From Phoronis ovalis (lineage: Eukaryota; Phoronida; Phoronidae): a DNA stretch of 12,475 nt. The position numbers were made by a program, and so were the translations under genes. The notes beneath the pieces were generated by a model, which did no database searches, had not been told where the DNA came from, and saw only the letters and a program-made list of their open reading frames with translations. The DNA lies in NCBI GenBank assembly GCA_028565635.1, contig JAOXYB010044815.1, positions 1 to 12,475 on the forward strand. Reading direction: 5' to 3'. Of this stretch, positions 11,973-12,475 are shown in pieces. Numbering within the stretch: position 1 is the first letter of the stretch; each line of letters begins with the position of its first letter.

Positions 11973-12475
11973 CTATGAGATGAAATCAAGGGTAGTAATT
12001 ATAATAACCCGATCCATAGCGTTACACGATTACATCGTACAATAAATATTAAGCGTATCGTACACGTGTTATAATTTGTTATAACTTGTGTACTTAGATT
12101 ACCCAATCCGACTGGAAATTATAAGTCTGGAACACTTGCTTAAATTAATGTCCATAGAAAACCCAGTAAAACGATGTCTACAACAGAAATAAGTTAAACT
12201 CGCATTATTGCAGGTAGTAGTATATTATGCTCTTGGTTGGAAGCTGCGTTGGAGGCATTTGAAAACAATGAAAACAATTTTTATAACCATGCACTAAGCC
12301 ACGAAGGCTTGAGTTGCGGATCATGATTTCCTATTTCTGTTGTCACCTATTACTTATAATTATAAAAATGCTAACCTTACTCCAAACCTAAATATAATAC
12401 TAGAAACGCCTTTTAGCAAAGGCCAGGTTGCACACAGAAATAGGTGGCTATCCAGACCTCTTAGGATTATCCTGG
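11973..12475 (-). other. Intron upstream of the first visible astacin exon
   Basis: The acceptor (ctcatAG) ends at 11973. The first visible exon needs one upstream base to complete a codon (x|AT). I found no exon for the start of the catalytic domain here, and no other gene. Confidence 0.6.

Noticed and set aside
12280-12475. Possible upstream astacin exon on the minus strand (a Trp-Pro pair near 12440)
   Set aside because: The surrounding frame lacks the Ile-Pro-Tyr start of the catalytic domain and no phase-compatible donor could be placed.

Overview
The window is eukaryotic nuclear DNA from an invertebrate animal. It is AT-rich, every recognisable gene is split by GT..AG introns, and the proteins are animal-type: WDR70, ALG2 and a secreted astacin metalloprotease with a MAM domain. 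Short introns (mostly about 180-960 bp) and tightly packed genes on both strands fit a compact marine-invertebrate genome. A mollusc or other lophotrochozoan is my guess, but a cnidarian cannot be excluded from this window alone. I see no prokaryotic operon, phage, CRISPR array or virus.

Layout. (1) 1-2374, plus strand: the last four exons of WDR70 (972-1051, 1231-1347, 1582-1750, 2284-2374), preceded by intron sequence that carries a 15-bp minisatellite. (2) 3116-5723, minus strand: a complete three-exon ALG2 gene of 403 codons, the mannosyltransferase of early N-glycan assembly. WDR70 and ALG2 are tail to tail. (3) 6411-7842, plus strand: a probable two-exon gene for an 82-residue peptide with an N-terminal signal or anchor segment and no family I recognise. 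It is head to head with ALG2, and its intron holds a 319-bp inverted repeat (foldback or MITE-like). (4) 8153-11972, minus strand: the last seven exons of a secreted zinc metalloprotease. They give most of the astacin catalytic domain, a Pro/Thr-rich linker and a C-terminal MAM domain. The 5' exons (signal peptide, propeptide, start of the catalytic domain) are not in the window.

The four genes alternate in orientation (+,-,+,-), so neighbours share either a 5' intergenic region (ALG2 and the small gene) or a 3' intergenic region (WDR70/ALG2; small gene/astacin). They belong to unrelated pathways: nuclear DNA-damage and chromatin work, ER glycosylation, and extracellular proteolysis. Nothing suggests that they act as one system. 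The most interesting items are the unrecognised small peptide gene with a tandem NAG acceptor, the inverted repeat in its intron, and a decayed tandem duplication of the last astacin/MAM exon. I did not find a new multi-gene system.
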